Part shown: positions 1 through 8,756 of the stretch, piece after piece
Numbering within the stretch: position 1 is the first letter of the stretch
Layout: each line of letters begins with the position of its first letter
Assembly: GCA_977017575.1 (NCBI GenBank)
Contig: CDRNVI010000054.1
Coordinates: 682,001 to 746,000 of the forward strand
Source of the DNA: Paramoeba atlantica
Taxonomy: Eukaryota > Discosea
Reading direction: 5' to 3'
Length of the DNA stretch: 64,000 nt
Made by a program: the position numbers and the translations under genes
The notes under the pieces: generated by a model
What the model was told of the DNA's origin: nothing
Seen by the model: the letters and a program-made list of their open reading frames with translations, nothing else
The model's database searches: none

Positions 1-943
1 AGGGGCTTGCGCAGCGCTAAAATCACAAGCACAAGCCATCTCTCACGGGACGCAATATGGTGTTGCTGTCCCCGCTGGAGCGGAACGGATGATACATCGT
101 TGTCGACAAACGGTCTCTGCTCACATAGACGATCCGGAATTTGTTTTTTGCAAAGTCGATCTAGCTAACGCGTTCAACAACGTAGCTCTTCACCCCGCCT
201 CGGCACATAACGCTACTCTGTTCCAGGACATCCCCGGGAACAGGATAAACCTAGACGGCGAATTCGATATCTTGGGAAGCCCTGTTGGATCGACCGATCA
301 TTGCACAAACTTTCTCTACACAAAAGCTTTACTCCCCGCACAAGCCACACTTCAGGCAATAAAGAAAGTCGAAGACCCCCAAGTGGCGGTGACACTGATT
401 CGGCAATGCTCAGGTTTTTGCCAACTAGTTTTTTCTATGCGCACGACGCCCCCTCAGGTAATATCGAACCTTTGCAAAAACCTCGATGATGCAGGACTAC
501 AAGCATTAGAGGGGGTCATCGGCTCGCTTAACTCCTCGGCACGCTCCCAGGCTCGGCGTAACAAAAGGCACGGCGGTTTCAGTCTGCGATCCTCGTTCAC
601 CCACGCTGCCGCGGCGTATGTGTCTTCCGTTGCATTCGCAGCATTTTGCGATAGGTGGGACGCAGAAGACGCTGCCGGTTTTCCCGAGGCAGCGCGCCAT
701 GTCAACGAGCTCATCGATACACCCCTCATAAACGAACGCACAGGGCGTTACTTGCAGGACGCTATTCCCACGGCTCCCGGTCGCACTCCCACTGCTCCGA
801 CTCTTCCGGTCGATCTGACACTCCCTGATCCGACGCGTCCTGAGGTAAAACCGCGGATCCCTAGGCAGCAAGCCAAACATCGAAAGTCTACAACTTACCA
901 TGAGTACTCATCGAAGGTCCCCCCTAGCCGTGCGTTTTAGGCG
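1..943 (+). pseudogene. LINE reverse-transcriptase fragment (array-type family), internally deleted, copy A
   Basis: This is part of a non-LTR retrotransposon reverse transcriptase, cut by the window edge; the 283-codon open part starts at the MIHRCR methionine at 89. The frame reads FCKVDLANAFNNV, the first catalytic-aspartate region. It then jumps to ALHPASAHN, skipping about 140 residues that the minus-strand array at 44.8-64 kb still has, including QQGGPLG and the YLDDGD active site. The deletion keeps the frame, so the ORF stays open although polymerase activity must be lost. The tail (HAAAAYVSSVAFAAF, then a proline-rich stretch) matches the region after the RT in array unit 1 but is diverged, so this is a different subfamily. 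The product ends at a TAG near 940. It is identical to the fragment at 21,232-22,174, with which it was duplicated. Confidence 0.85.
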
Positions 944-1453
944 TATTAAATTTATTTATTAACAGATAAATTAATATAAATTAAAGATCTCAAAACGAAA
1001 ATATGGTATCATAACCCTACCATGACCCCTAATGCAAAAAATAAGGCGGGGTGCCTTATTGGTGGCCAGGGGTTTTTAGGGGTATTTTTATTCATTTATC
1101 CTTTAATTAATGCTTTGTCGGTAATGAATGGTAGAATTCTTTTTGAATTGATGCGCAAAAGAATTGAAGAGCCTCTGCACAAGTAAAAAAAATAGTACTC
1201 CTCCTAAAAGGAGATCGCAAGGTATATACGTATGACAGAAAAGGTTTCCTGCGTCATGCACTACAAGCCATTTATGTGGCTGTACAAAAAGGCAACGCCG
1301 CTATACTATCCTCCGCGGTGAAAGAGTGGAGGAAGGCGGGTGTCCGCTAATGATGCATGTAAGAATGACATTGCAACATAGTCGACAGGCATTGCCGGAA
1401 ACAAATAATAGTATTTTTTAAATACCCTTAATATTTTATCTAACTTACGTGTA
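944..1453. other. AT-rich spacer without a supported gene
   Basis: About 510 bp between the LINE fragment and the first LRR gene. It holds TTAATTA-type runs, a stretch near 1,040-1,080 with GGGG- and TTTT-rich text, and no open frame I would defend. It presumably contains the promoter of the LRR gene at 1454; no core promoter element could be identified with confidence. Confidence 0.5.
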
Positions 1454-2167
1454 ATGGATTCCCAAGCTCCATCCACGCGCCCTTCGAAAGTTCGTGCAGT
1501 GAGTGTACCACAAGAAATGGATCTTGAGCGGCTCACCAGCAGTTTGTACACTCATCATGAGAGCTGGAGTTCAGATGTTTCCGCTTGCAAATGGAAAGGC
1601 ATCAAGTGCAACTCTGAGGAGAAAGTTACAGACATAAAGTGGAACCGTCAAAACCTGAGTGGATCCATGAAATTTGAGTATATTCCAATATCCGTTGAGA
1701 CGCTCGACATTGAACACAACTATATACGTGGTGAACTTGTCCTAAGTGACCTTTTCCCTTTAGTAAATTTTACTGCTTTCTATCTAGGGGAGAACAAATT
1801 TACAGGCAATCCGGATCTTTCCAGACTTCCGAAGCTTTCTACTGCAGCGTGGATGGAAAGAAATGAATTGTCTGGTGATATATGCCTTACACAGTTGCCC
1901 ATCGATCTGGCATATATTGACGTTAGCGATAACTTGTTAACGGGAAAACTAGATTTGGGGGCACTCCCACGCACTCTTGAATCATTGTACTTGTCTGGAA
2001 ACAAATTCGAAGGGATTATAGATTTATCGCTAGTACCGGAGAAGCTAGATGCCATTTCATTAGAAAACAATGAGCTCCTCGAAGGTACAATATTCGCGAG
2101 TAAACTCCGTCGGCGGTTAAGGAATCACATTGATGTATCGAATACCAAGCTTGTGATCTTAGATTAA
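1454..2167 (+). CDS. Leucine-rich repeat protein A1
   Basis: A 237-residue member of the local LRR family; function unknown. The start MDSQAPSTRPSKVRA is chosen because the conserved SKVRxxxxPQE block follows at once and no signal peptide precedes it. In order: the PQEMDLERL helix (residues 19-27), the cap CKWKGIKC (Cys45 to Cys52), VTDIKWNRQNLSGS as first strand, then about six repeats of roughly 23 residues with the pattern LPxxLxxLxLxxNxLxGxxD. It ends with a cap containing SNTKLVILD. No membrane segment is seen, so a soluble intracellular or weakly secreted protein is inferred. AATAAA lies about 50 bp past the TAA (2220-2225). The B copy at 22,685 differs by one residue (Ala to Ser) and one silent base. 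Confidence 0.85.
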   Translation: MDSQAPSTRPSKVRAVSVPQEMDLERLTSSLYTHHESWSSDVSACKWKGIKCNSEEKVTDIKWNRQNLSGSMKFEYIPISVETLDIEHNYIRGELVLSDLFPLVNFTAFYLGENKFTGNPDLSRLPKLSTAAWMERNELSGDICLTQLPIDLAYIDVSDNLLTGKLDLGALPRTLESLYLSGNKFEGIIDLSLVPEKLDAISLENNELLEGTIFASKLRRRLRNHIDVSNTKLVILD

Positions 2168-2570
2168 GATAATAATTTAATACGCACTATGAATTTATGA
2201 ATTCAGGTCCCTTTCATGAAATAAAGTATTAGAAAATAATTCATAAATTATGTGATTCATAAACATTTTTATGTTTTGTCCCTTAGCTCGATAGTCCCCT
2301 AGCTACATGCCCGTATGGAAAATATTGATTTCCCGTAAATAAATTATTACTGTTAGTACTGTTTTGTGAACCCCCTTTATACGTAAAGAATTTCAAAAGT
2401 TCAGGTTGCCCCTTCAAGACCTTCTAAAAGTGTTCTTCTAAAAGTCCTGATAACGGCGGAAGTATAAGAAAGGGGATAATTACAATTCCTAGAGTTTTAG
2501 GATTATCCTTTTAAAGTTCCAGAAAACTGTTTGCGCGGACGTCTCACGCGGAGCTAAGGTAAAGAACACC
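2168..2570. other. Spacer with possible 3' splice acceptor for the next LRR gene
   Basis: About 400 bp of AT-rich sequence after LRR A1. The frame of the next gene is open from 2493. A pyrimidine-rich tract ending in TTCCAG at 2517-2522 is a plausible splice acceptor directly before codons that match the family's conserved N-terminus. No other gene is supported here. Confidence 0.4.
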
Positions 2571-3329
2571 TTGTTGCCCCCTCATGTGCAACTTCTTTGT
2601 TTCTTAAAGCACGTGACGAATCCGCATTCTACATGGAAACAATCCGTCTCATTAACCGAATGGGAGGGCGTAGATTTAGATGAAGACGGAAGACCCGAAT
2701 ATATTGAGTTCACGAACCAACGACTAAAAGGCGAACTGAGCTGGAAGTTTCTCCTCGACACGGTCAACACTTGTATTCTTTACGGGACGGAGCTGATCGG
2801 AACGATTCCATGGAGCTCACTGCCACGGGCTCTGACTTGTCTTGAGTTACAACACTGTAAATTCTCTGGTGCTCTTCCCACACGGCTGAATCCGCTTCCC
2901 GAGAGTGTCTCCACACTTAAGCTCAACGAGAACCTTTTTTCAGGTCCTATAGAACTAGAGGCATTACCTCAAAAACTCGAATTGTTTTCCATTACAAACA
3001 ATTTATTAACCGGAGAATTCGACCTCACTCGACTTCCCCGTACCCTTAAAACGGTTTCGGCCTCTGAGAACGGCTTTACGGGCCCTTTAGTGCTTACCTC
3101 GCTCCCACCCACGCTGGGCTCTTTGCACCTTCGTGGGAATGCGTTCTCCGGATCCATCGATTTAACGAAGCTCCCGAAAACCTTGCACAGGTTGGATCTC
3201 AGCTGCAATGAACTTTCCGGAGTTGTGCGATGGAGGAAATTGCCACGTGTGCTTGTGATTTTTCGGTTGATGACAAACCGTTTCAGTTCGTATGATCCTC
3301 CGCAGACCCCGGATATCATGCTTATTTGA
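2571..3329 (+). CDS. Leucine-rich repeat protein A2, probably 5'-incomplete (spliced or non-ATG start)
   Basis: A 252-codon LRR frame beginning at a TTG at 2571. No ATG exists between the upstream TAG (2490) and the first conserved block, yet codons before 2571 read RGAKVKNTLLPPHVQL, which lines up with SKVRGxxLPQEYxL of the other members. An upstream exon joined at the TTCCAG near 2522 is therefore likely; a non-ATG start or a pseudogene is possible. After WKQSVSLTEWEGVDL come about eight LRRs (LPxxLxxLxLxxNxFxGxxDL). Both cap cysteines of the family are missing here (TEWEGVDL instead of CxWxGxxC), the only member like this. It ends YDPPQTPDIMLI without the NTxI cap. The B copy at 23,799 is identical in protein. 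Confidence 0.75.
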   Translation: MLPPHVQLLCFLKHVTNPHSTWKQSVSLTEWEGVDLDEDGRPEYIEFTNQRLKGELSWKFLLDTVNTCILYGTELIGTIPWSSLPRALTCLELQHCKFSGALPTRLNPLPESVSTLKLNENLFSGPIELEALPQKLELFSITNNLLTGEFDLTRLPRTLKTVSASENGFTGPLVLTSLPPTLGSLHLRGNAFSGSIDLTKLPKTLHRLDLSCNELSGVVRWRKLPRVLVIFRLMTNRFSSYDPPQTPDIMLI

Positions 3330-3562
3330 ATGGCCGATGCCCTCGGGGTAGGATATAGAAGAAATGCACGAAAGAGTGTAATGCATGGTGAAGCTTTATT
3401 GAACGCCCTGAAAGAATAGCCAGCTGGCCACCTCATGGGAAAGTGGCGAGTCAGCCATTGTTTAAGATGTTGCGATTGATCTTACTTATACGAAATATAA
3501 GCCGTTAGGTGAATCTCGGTCGTAACCTACATGTACATGCAAATGTACATGTACCGGGAAAA
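3330..3562. other. Short spacer, nothing recognised
   Basis: About 230 bp between LRR A2 and a dispersed repeat. A small direct repeat of ATGTACATG is seen near 3,530-3,553. No gene is supported. Confidence 0.4.
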
Positions 3563-3912
3563 TTGCGGTGGTTGTATAACTACCGCTCTACCCTCGATTA
3601 TTGAAAAAAGGTGAACGAAAACATTGAAAATATAAAGAGGAACACAGTAATATAATAGAAGAAAAAAATATAAGAGGGGGCCCCGGTGGTCCAAAATTGA
3701 AAAAAATGGGGGGTCCAGGGAAAATCTTGATTTTCGAAATGGAGCGCAGGGAAGCGGTAGAGTAGGCCGCGGCGATGACTTTCCCCCCCCACCTAGGGGT
3801 ACCCCCCCGGTACGCGCGGGAGGGGTCCGACAAGGTCAAAAATTCCGAAATTTTTGGGATGACTAAAAAGAAAAAAAAAATCGCGTTTTTTCGCGTTTAA
3901 CGAAGAGCCTAA
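3563..3912 (+). repeat. Hairpin-headed dispersed repeat, copy 1
   Basis: It begins with GCGGTGGTTGTATAACTACC, part of a 22-nt near-perfect palindrome (11-bp arms with two G-T pairs), followed by CTCTACCCTCGATTATTGAA. It then runs through A-rich sequence, long G and C tracts (ten-base runs near 3,785) and ends in CGCGTTTAACGAAGAGCCTAAA. The same head occurs at 5,272, 24,791, 26,500 and 30,811 (+) and at 13,411 (minus); the same tail occurs at 12,512-12,607 and 25,140. It has no coding capacity and is probably a non-autonomous mobile repeat, class unknown. Confidence 0.75.
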
Positions 3913-3966
3913 ATAATAATGTAATTTGTATCAGCTTGTATCAGTTTGTAGTAAACTCACTACAAA

Positions 3967-4719
3967 TTGAATCCAGAGTATGTCAATACGTATTACTACG
4001 AATCTCCTACAGCATCTCATATCATTTACGCCAGCACATACATGACGCCGATATATTGTGGTATGTTTGTCCTAATTCGGTTAAGTGCAGTTGATGGGTC
4101 ATCTCGGCCAAGCAAAGTACGTGGCACTGTGTTACCACAGGAGTACACATTGGCTCAATTTGTGAGTAATTTAACGGACAAGGAGTTAACATGGAGTGAG
4201 GAAACACCCGCGTGTGAGTGGAAGTACGTTGAATGCAACCCTGATAAGCAAGTAGTTTCTCTTGAGTGGAGCAACACGTTTCTTGATTCAGCGTTTTCTG
4301 ACTACCCGTCCGTACAAGGGCAAGTGTTATGGGAATTTATCCCCAACACATTGCGTGTCTTTCGAGCCTGCCGGCAAGGCTTGACGGGGCCTGTGAAACT
4401 TTCCCTATTACCACCTCAGTTGCGCATTTTCGTTATAAATCTAAATTTATGTGACGGAACGCTGGACCTGACTCTTTTGCCATGTGACTTAAAGAACCTT
4501 ACATTGAATTCAAATAAGTTCGTCGGAGAAATTGACCTCACACGCCTCCCCGCATCACTTCAAAATTTGGACCTTCATAACAATAGGTTGCACGGAAAAC
4601 TGGATCTTGCGAAACTTCCTGAAGCACTAATTGTCCTCAGACTTTCTGACAATTATTTCGATATTCCGGAATCTATTCCTGATCTTGTTGTGGTGGGTTC
4701 TCAGTCAAAATACTACTAA
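3967..4719 (+). CDS. Leucine-rich repeat protein A3
   Basis: A 250-codon LRR protein. The first 40 residues (MNPEYVNTYYYES...) have no counterpart in other members; the conserved part starts at SRPSKVRGTVLPQEYTLAQF (residues 46-65), so the true start may be Met26 or Met33, or lie beyond an intron. Cap CEWKYVEC spans Cys83 to Cys90, followed by VVSLEWSN and about six 23-residue repeats ending LVVLRLSDNYF-like text. The terminal NTxI cap is absent; the protein stops after VVGSQSKYY. The B copy at 25,195 is identical, which fits a very recent duplication or conversion. Confidence 0.82.
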   Translation: MNPEYVNTYYYESPTASHIIYASTYMTPIYCGMFVLIRLSAVDGSSRPSKVRGTVLPQEYTLAQFVSNLTDKELTWSEETPACEWKYVECNPDKQVVSLEWSNTFLDSAFSDYPSVQGQVLWEFIPNTLRVFRACRQGLTGPVKLSLLPPQLRIFVINLNLCDGTLDLTLLPCDLKNLTLNSNKFVGEIDLTRLPASLQNLDLHNNRLHGKLDLAKLPEALIVLRLSDNYFDIPESIPDLVVVGSQSKYY

Positions 4720-4812
4720 TGGACACATCGTGCAAGATATTATTATTTATTAATAATAAATATCTTTATTAATGATTATGATTATAAATATAATTATAAA
4801 TCCAAAAGTTCC

Positions 4813-5220
4813 ACCGGTGAAACTTTAATTAAGAATAACATCAATTAACGTAATGTCTGACGAGAAAAAAATGTTTACGTTAATTAATGCTACGTTAATT
4901 AAAGTTACGTTAATTAATGTTGTTGTGGCGCGATAGTAAAAAAATTAGTTTCACAATGGTTTACTATTTTTAAGCCCACAAGCTTGAACAAAGTTTGGGA
5001 ACTTATCCAAAGTTCCACCTAAAGTGAAATAGTCCACCGCCTATGGGTGTAGTTTCCACGGGCAACGGGCCGTATTCTTGAGGCATCTGCTAGAAATTTA
5101 AAAAAAGAAATGGTTAATTATTTTTCGCCATTTTTTGACCAAAATTAATTATTACGTTAATTAATGCTACGTTAATTAGAAAAACGTACATTTTAATTAC
5201 GTTAAAAAGTGTCACCGGTA
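4813..5220. repeat. MITE-like element with ACCGGTGA termini
   Basis: The left end reads ACCGGTGAAACTTT and the right end, on the other strand, ACCGGTGACACTTT (13 of 14 alike). Internally the palindromic word ACGTTAATTAA is repeated at least six times. It is about 408 bp with no ORF. A non-autonomous DNA transposon is the simplest reading; no clear target duplication was found. An identical copy is at 26,041-26,448. Confidence 0.5.
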
Positions 5221-5271
5221 TATTATATCATTATAATTATTTATGAAATGGACAGTATAATTTTTATATTG

Positions 5272-5390
5272 CAGTGGTTGTATAACTACCGCTCTACACT
5301 CGATGATTGAAAAAAAGTGAACACAAACAGTGAAAATATAAAGAGGAACACAGTAGAGAACCACCGCGTTTAAGGAAGCGACTAAAAAAG
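5272..5390 (+). repeat. Hairpin-headed dispersed repeat, short copy 2
   Basis: It has the same palindromic head (GCAGTGGTTGTATAACTACC) and GAACACAGTA stretch as the copy at 3,563, then passes directly to CCACCGCGTTTAAGGAAGCG, a variant of the tail. The G/C-rich middle is missing, so this is an internally deleted form. Confidence 0.65.
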
Positions 5391-6501
5391 AAATATATTT
5401 TACGACATTAACACGCCGCGAAGCGGCGCGAAACTTCTTTATTGCTCCTTTGGCTCTCTAAAAAAATATGTTTTGTGCTACAAGTACAGCGTGCGTGGTA
5501 CTACCCCCTTCATGTGTTGAGCTACAGAGCTTCATCTTCACCCCTTTCCTTCCCTGACCTGGCCTTTCTGACTGTCACTAACTGCCATGAATTTCACAGA
5601 CTGCCACGAGTTTCACTGACTGACTGCACTGTGTCCAATAGCAACCAAATGTGCTGTTACGTCCTCTTGCAGCCACGCATTGATGCCCCCCGCAGCGAAA
5701 GCCTAGTACCACCATTGGCACTGAGAGCGCCGTTTGTAAATGAGTTTGAGAGCGCCGCTTGAAAAAGCGTCACGCGGTGGCTCAGACTCTGCTGCATTGC
5801 CGAGGCGACCTCCTCGACGCTTTAGCTCCTTTCTTCAGTCCGGAGTTTGCAAGTTCAACTACGTTCTTGTGGATGCCAGTCGCAATAATCCACTCTTTGT
5901 GGTTCACAACTTCTCTTCGTTGGCCTTGTCGCGTGCTCTTGTCCTCATCTCAGCGAGATGTCCGTAACTTCCGATGTCCTCTCCGCAACAGCGCGGGTGC
6001 GCCCACAGGCAGGTGTAAAACTGGCCTTGTTTACCTGTTCGCAAGATTTTGATGTTCACAAGATGTTAACTCTCGTTTACAATGCAGTAGATCTGTTTTT
6101 CTACCGAGGCAAGGTGGACCAACAACTACCCAGCCAACACGGAGAAAAATACCTCAGCTAAGCTGCTTACCACATTCCCGTATTCATACATGATGTGTAC
6201 CATCATCATGCATGTAGGGTGTTGTTGCAAGGGAACGGACAACGTAGGTTCGGTCACGTCACGTGGTCCCGTATTAGGGTCCTGCGACGCATACGATCTT
6301 GTTGCTTGTGAGGCCATTAAGATACAGTAAAACGTAAGAAAAATAAAGCAGCAAGGTATGGAAACTATACAAAAAATATACGTCTCAGATGAGTGTGTAA
6401 CACAAAATTATCCCCCTGCAGGGTTTCATTTTCTTGCCATTGGCCACACTAAGAAAGAGCTTGTTTCCCCTTGTTTTTCGTTTGTACACTAAAACCTGCA
6501 C
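5391..6501. other. 1.1-kb spacer, no supported gene
   Basis: Between the short repeat and LRR A4. Several overlapping open frames of 67-106 codons exist (5,442-6,161) but share no family I recognise. GC content here is higher than in the flanks, so an unrecognised exon cannot be excluded. The B copy (26,620-27,729) differs by a single base that I noticed (C to T at a CpG, 5,771), too few to judge coding constraint. Confidence 0.45.
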
Positions 6502-7161
6502 ATGAACCTCTTGCCGAACTGGTGGGCCGCATCGGAGTCTTCCCCCTCCCCCCAGCGTGCCGATTTCGGAGGCAAACTCTCCGGGGCGGGTCTGCCCGAG
6601 GAATACCTTATGGAGCGCGTGGTACGCAACCTCTCCCCGAGCCATCCCACATGGCGCCCCTCCGTCGCGCTCTGTTCCTGGGAGGGGATCAAGTGTGATG
6701 GGGCGCAAAAAGTGACCTGGATCCGGTGGGATTGGCGACAGTTAAGAGGCACGCTCTCGTGGGCGTTGCCCCCCGGTTTGGTGTATTTCGGCGTGCAATC
6801 CAATGAAATACACGGAGAAGTTGAATTTTCACAGCTTCCCCTACATTTGCAACATTTTTATTTGAGCGAAAATGGTTTTACCGGAAAGGTGGACCTCGCG
6901 GGTATGCCTCGAAGTTTAGATTGTATCGCATTGGACTGCAATTTGTTGAGCGGGGAAGTGGAGTTTCACGCCCTGCCACCAAATTTGCGGATGCTCATGC
7001 TGCAGAAAAATCCGGATCTTACTGGCATATTAGAGGAAAATGTGATGCCAAGGAAAGCAGAGTACAATTTTGCGCGAACGCAGATAGTGTGTTGGAATGG
7101 AATGGTACAGCGACTGATACAGAAGGGACAGGGTGCGCAAATACTGTATCAGTACAAATAG
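6502..7161 (+). CDS. Leucine-rich repeat protein A4
   Basis: A 219-residue LRR protein starting MNLLPNWWAASESSPSPQ, with the family block GLPEEYLMERVVRNL at 30-44 and cap CSWEGIKC at Cys58 to Cys65. About five repeats follow (LPLHLQHFYLSENGFTGKVD and kin), then the terminal cap NPDLTGILEENVMPRKAEYN with RTQIVCWNG in the place of the NTxI cap. GC content is higher than in neighbouring genes. Here the A and B copies stop being near-identical: several substitutions separate them, and the B copy ends 16 residues earlier because a CGA codon has become TGA. Confidence 0.83.
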   Translation: MNLLPNWWAASESSPSPQRADFGGKLSGAGLPEEYLMERVVRNLSPSHPTWRPSVALCSWEGIKCDGAQKVTWIRWDWRQLRGTLSWALPPGLVYFGVQSNEIHGEVEFSQLPLHLQHFYLSENGFTGKVDLAGMPRSLDCIALDCNLLSGEVEFHALPPNLRMLMLQKNPDLTGILEENVMPRKAEYNFARTQIVCWNGMVQRLIQKGQGAQILYQYK

Positions 7162-7529
7162 AATTCTTTTCTGCATTTTCTCTTTTGGAATGGGATTCTT
7201 TTCTGCATTCTCTGAATGCAGCTGTATGAACTTGCGACTCGCCACTCGCACCTTTATCTGTCATAGAAGGTGGCCACTTATCTGTCATACTAACTCGCGC
7301 GTTTATCTGTCATAATTCGATTAAAAAAATGAGGTCGTAATATCTTTTCGAGACCAAAAAAAATCGACGCGTTTTCTTCACCGGAATGTATTTTTTTTCT
7401 TTTTCGAAAACATGGAATTTACATTCAGTCCTACTTCTGGGAGTCCAGAACTGCCCCCGGCAAGGCCCCGGAGTTGCGAGAGGCCTCCATACCTCACAAC
7501 GACCACCTTCCCCCCTATTTAGCTTCTGG

Positions 7530-7669
7530 TGTTCGAATGGAGCATCATTTAACAGCACTTCCATAGGGCGTCCGTTGATCTCGGAAACAACACGATGCAT
7601 GTCATCCTGTGGGAGACTCGTAAAAGAATACTTCTTCGGATAGTAATCACGGACATACGAGCCCCCCAC
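7530..7669 (-). pseudogene. IS30-like transposase, C-terminal remnant
   Basis: The minus frame beginning MGGSYVRDYYPKKYSFTSLP contains VVSEINGRPMEVLLNDAPFE, the counterpart of the IS30 C-terminal signature (N-x-RP-x3-L-x3-P). The stretch upstream that should carry the catalytic DDE triad is absent, joined directly to the pre-catalytic segment. Confidence 0.6.
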
Positions 7670-7901
7670 GACGCAAAACTTTTACGACCTTCCACCATCG
7701 TTCTCGCCTGGCTTTAAAAAATTGTATATTGCCTGTCGGGATACTTTTATTCCATGCTCCTTGAACAAAGTGAAGCTGACTTGCTGAGGACTGTACCGGC
7801 GAGTCAGAAGATCAGTTGCCATGCCGATGAGTTCGGTTTATTTTACGTGGATGGACGAATCTCTTTTTCATGGCATTCGTTGTCATGATTACATTGGGTT
7901 T

Positions 7902-8090
7902 TTATTCGGCCAAATACGCGTCGTAAACTCCTTTCTTGCAACGACGCTTTAATTGACAACTTATGCCAGATTGGGTAAGTTGCAGACTCTCGGGAATCTC
8001 AGTTCGAGATAAATTATCAGTGATATACATTTGTATTTGTGCACGGTTGGTGGAGTTCATGCGCTTCGCACGGTTCACATTCGAACCCAT
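7902..8090 (-). pseudogene. IS30-like transposase, N-terminal helix-turn-helix remnant
   Basis: A 62-codon piece, MGSNVNRAKRMNSTNRAQIQ onward, resembling the N-terminal HTH of IS30 transposases: a run of regularly spaced hydrophobics, SQSGISCQLKRR-like recognition helix in the place of the usual STISREIKR, and the usual GVYDAYLAE-type GY.A end. It is followed on the same strand by the RRYSPQQV block in another frame. Confidence 0.6.
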
Positions 8091-8235
8091 AGTCCTTGAA
8101 GAAGTGCAGAAAAGACGTAAACAATGAAAAACAAAGTCTACGAACTGACAGGTAAGGGTGAATTCATGACACGAAGGTACGGCTCAAAGGTGCGTCTTCG
8201 TAAGGAAGGGTCAATTCATGACAGATAATGGTGCG

Positions 8236-8756
8236 GGCGCCCTCCTCTTCTTTACTACTCCTTTATTGCAGCTGGAGAAGCTCTGCGCAGTCCGAAATCG
8301 TTGATGGTGATTCTGAAAATGTCAAAAAAGGAACAATAAATCTAAAGGAAATCTCAATACAAATCTAAATCTAAAAGAAGCACTTTTAAAAAAAAAACAA
8401 TTTAAAACTATTTGCCCTGGGCTTATGAGAGCGGTTAGTCTTCAAGACAACGTTAACCCATTGTGAACCAACGGCGCAGAGTCAATGTACACAACTTTTA
8501 CCGTCCCGCTTAGTTTTTTGATAAACAATTCTCATCCTTTTGCATAAATTTTCCCTTTGCATTAAGCATCAGGCCGCTATAAGATAAGTGTATCATAACA
8601 GCATGATTATTTATCCTCAATATTATGTAACATAATAGGGAGTTATTCGGACTATTTTCAGTACTCATTGACAACTGCTTTTGCTTCCACACCACTACTG
8701 GACGAATCTACACTAGACGTTACCTCAGTACCCTTTTATTTCTCAATTCGGTCCGT
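8236..8756. other. Spacer, AT-rich, no supported gene
   Basis: About 520 bp between the IS30-like element and LRR A5. It contains runs of A and TATTATGTA-type text and the 5' flank of the LRR gene. Part of it (from about 8,575) aligns with the sequence upstream of the B copy after a deletion in B. Confidence 0.4.

Larger units (their letters stand above)
7247..8235 (-). mobile_element. IS30-like DNA transposon, internally deleted
   Basis: About 989 bp flanked by 18-bp inverted ends, CGCACCTTTATCTGTCAT at 7247 and its complement with one mismatch at 8218-8235. The word TTATCTGTCAT recurs three times inside the left end, spaced about 23 bp, as expected of transposase-binding sites. On the minus strand, 8090-7902 encodes an IS30-type helix-turn-helix (SRTEIPESLQLTQSGIS ending GVYDAYLAE). 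About 7,810-7,720 encodes RRYSPQQVSFTLFKEHGIKV followed by SRQAIYNF, the pre-catalytic IS30 signature. 7669-7530 encodes the C-terminal RDYYPKKYSF and INGRPMEVLLNDAPFEH. The catalytic DDE part between them is missing, so the element is non-autonomous. A smaller remnant lies at the same place in copy B. Confidence 0.72.

Noticed and set aside
5442-6161. Small overlapping plus-strand frames upstream of LRR A4
   Set aside because: No family, no conserved partner outside the duplication; too few differences between copies to test for constraint.
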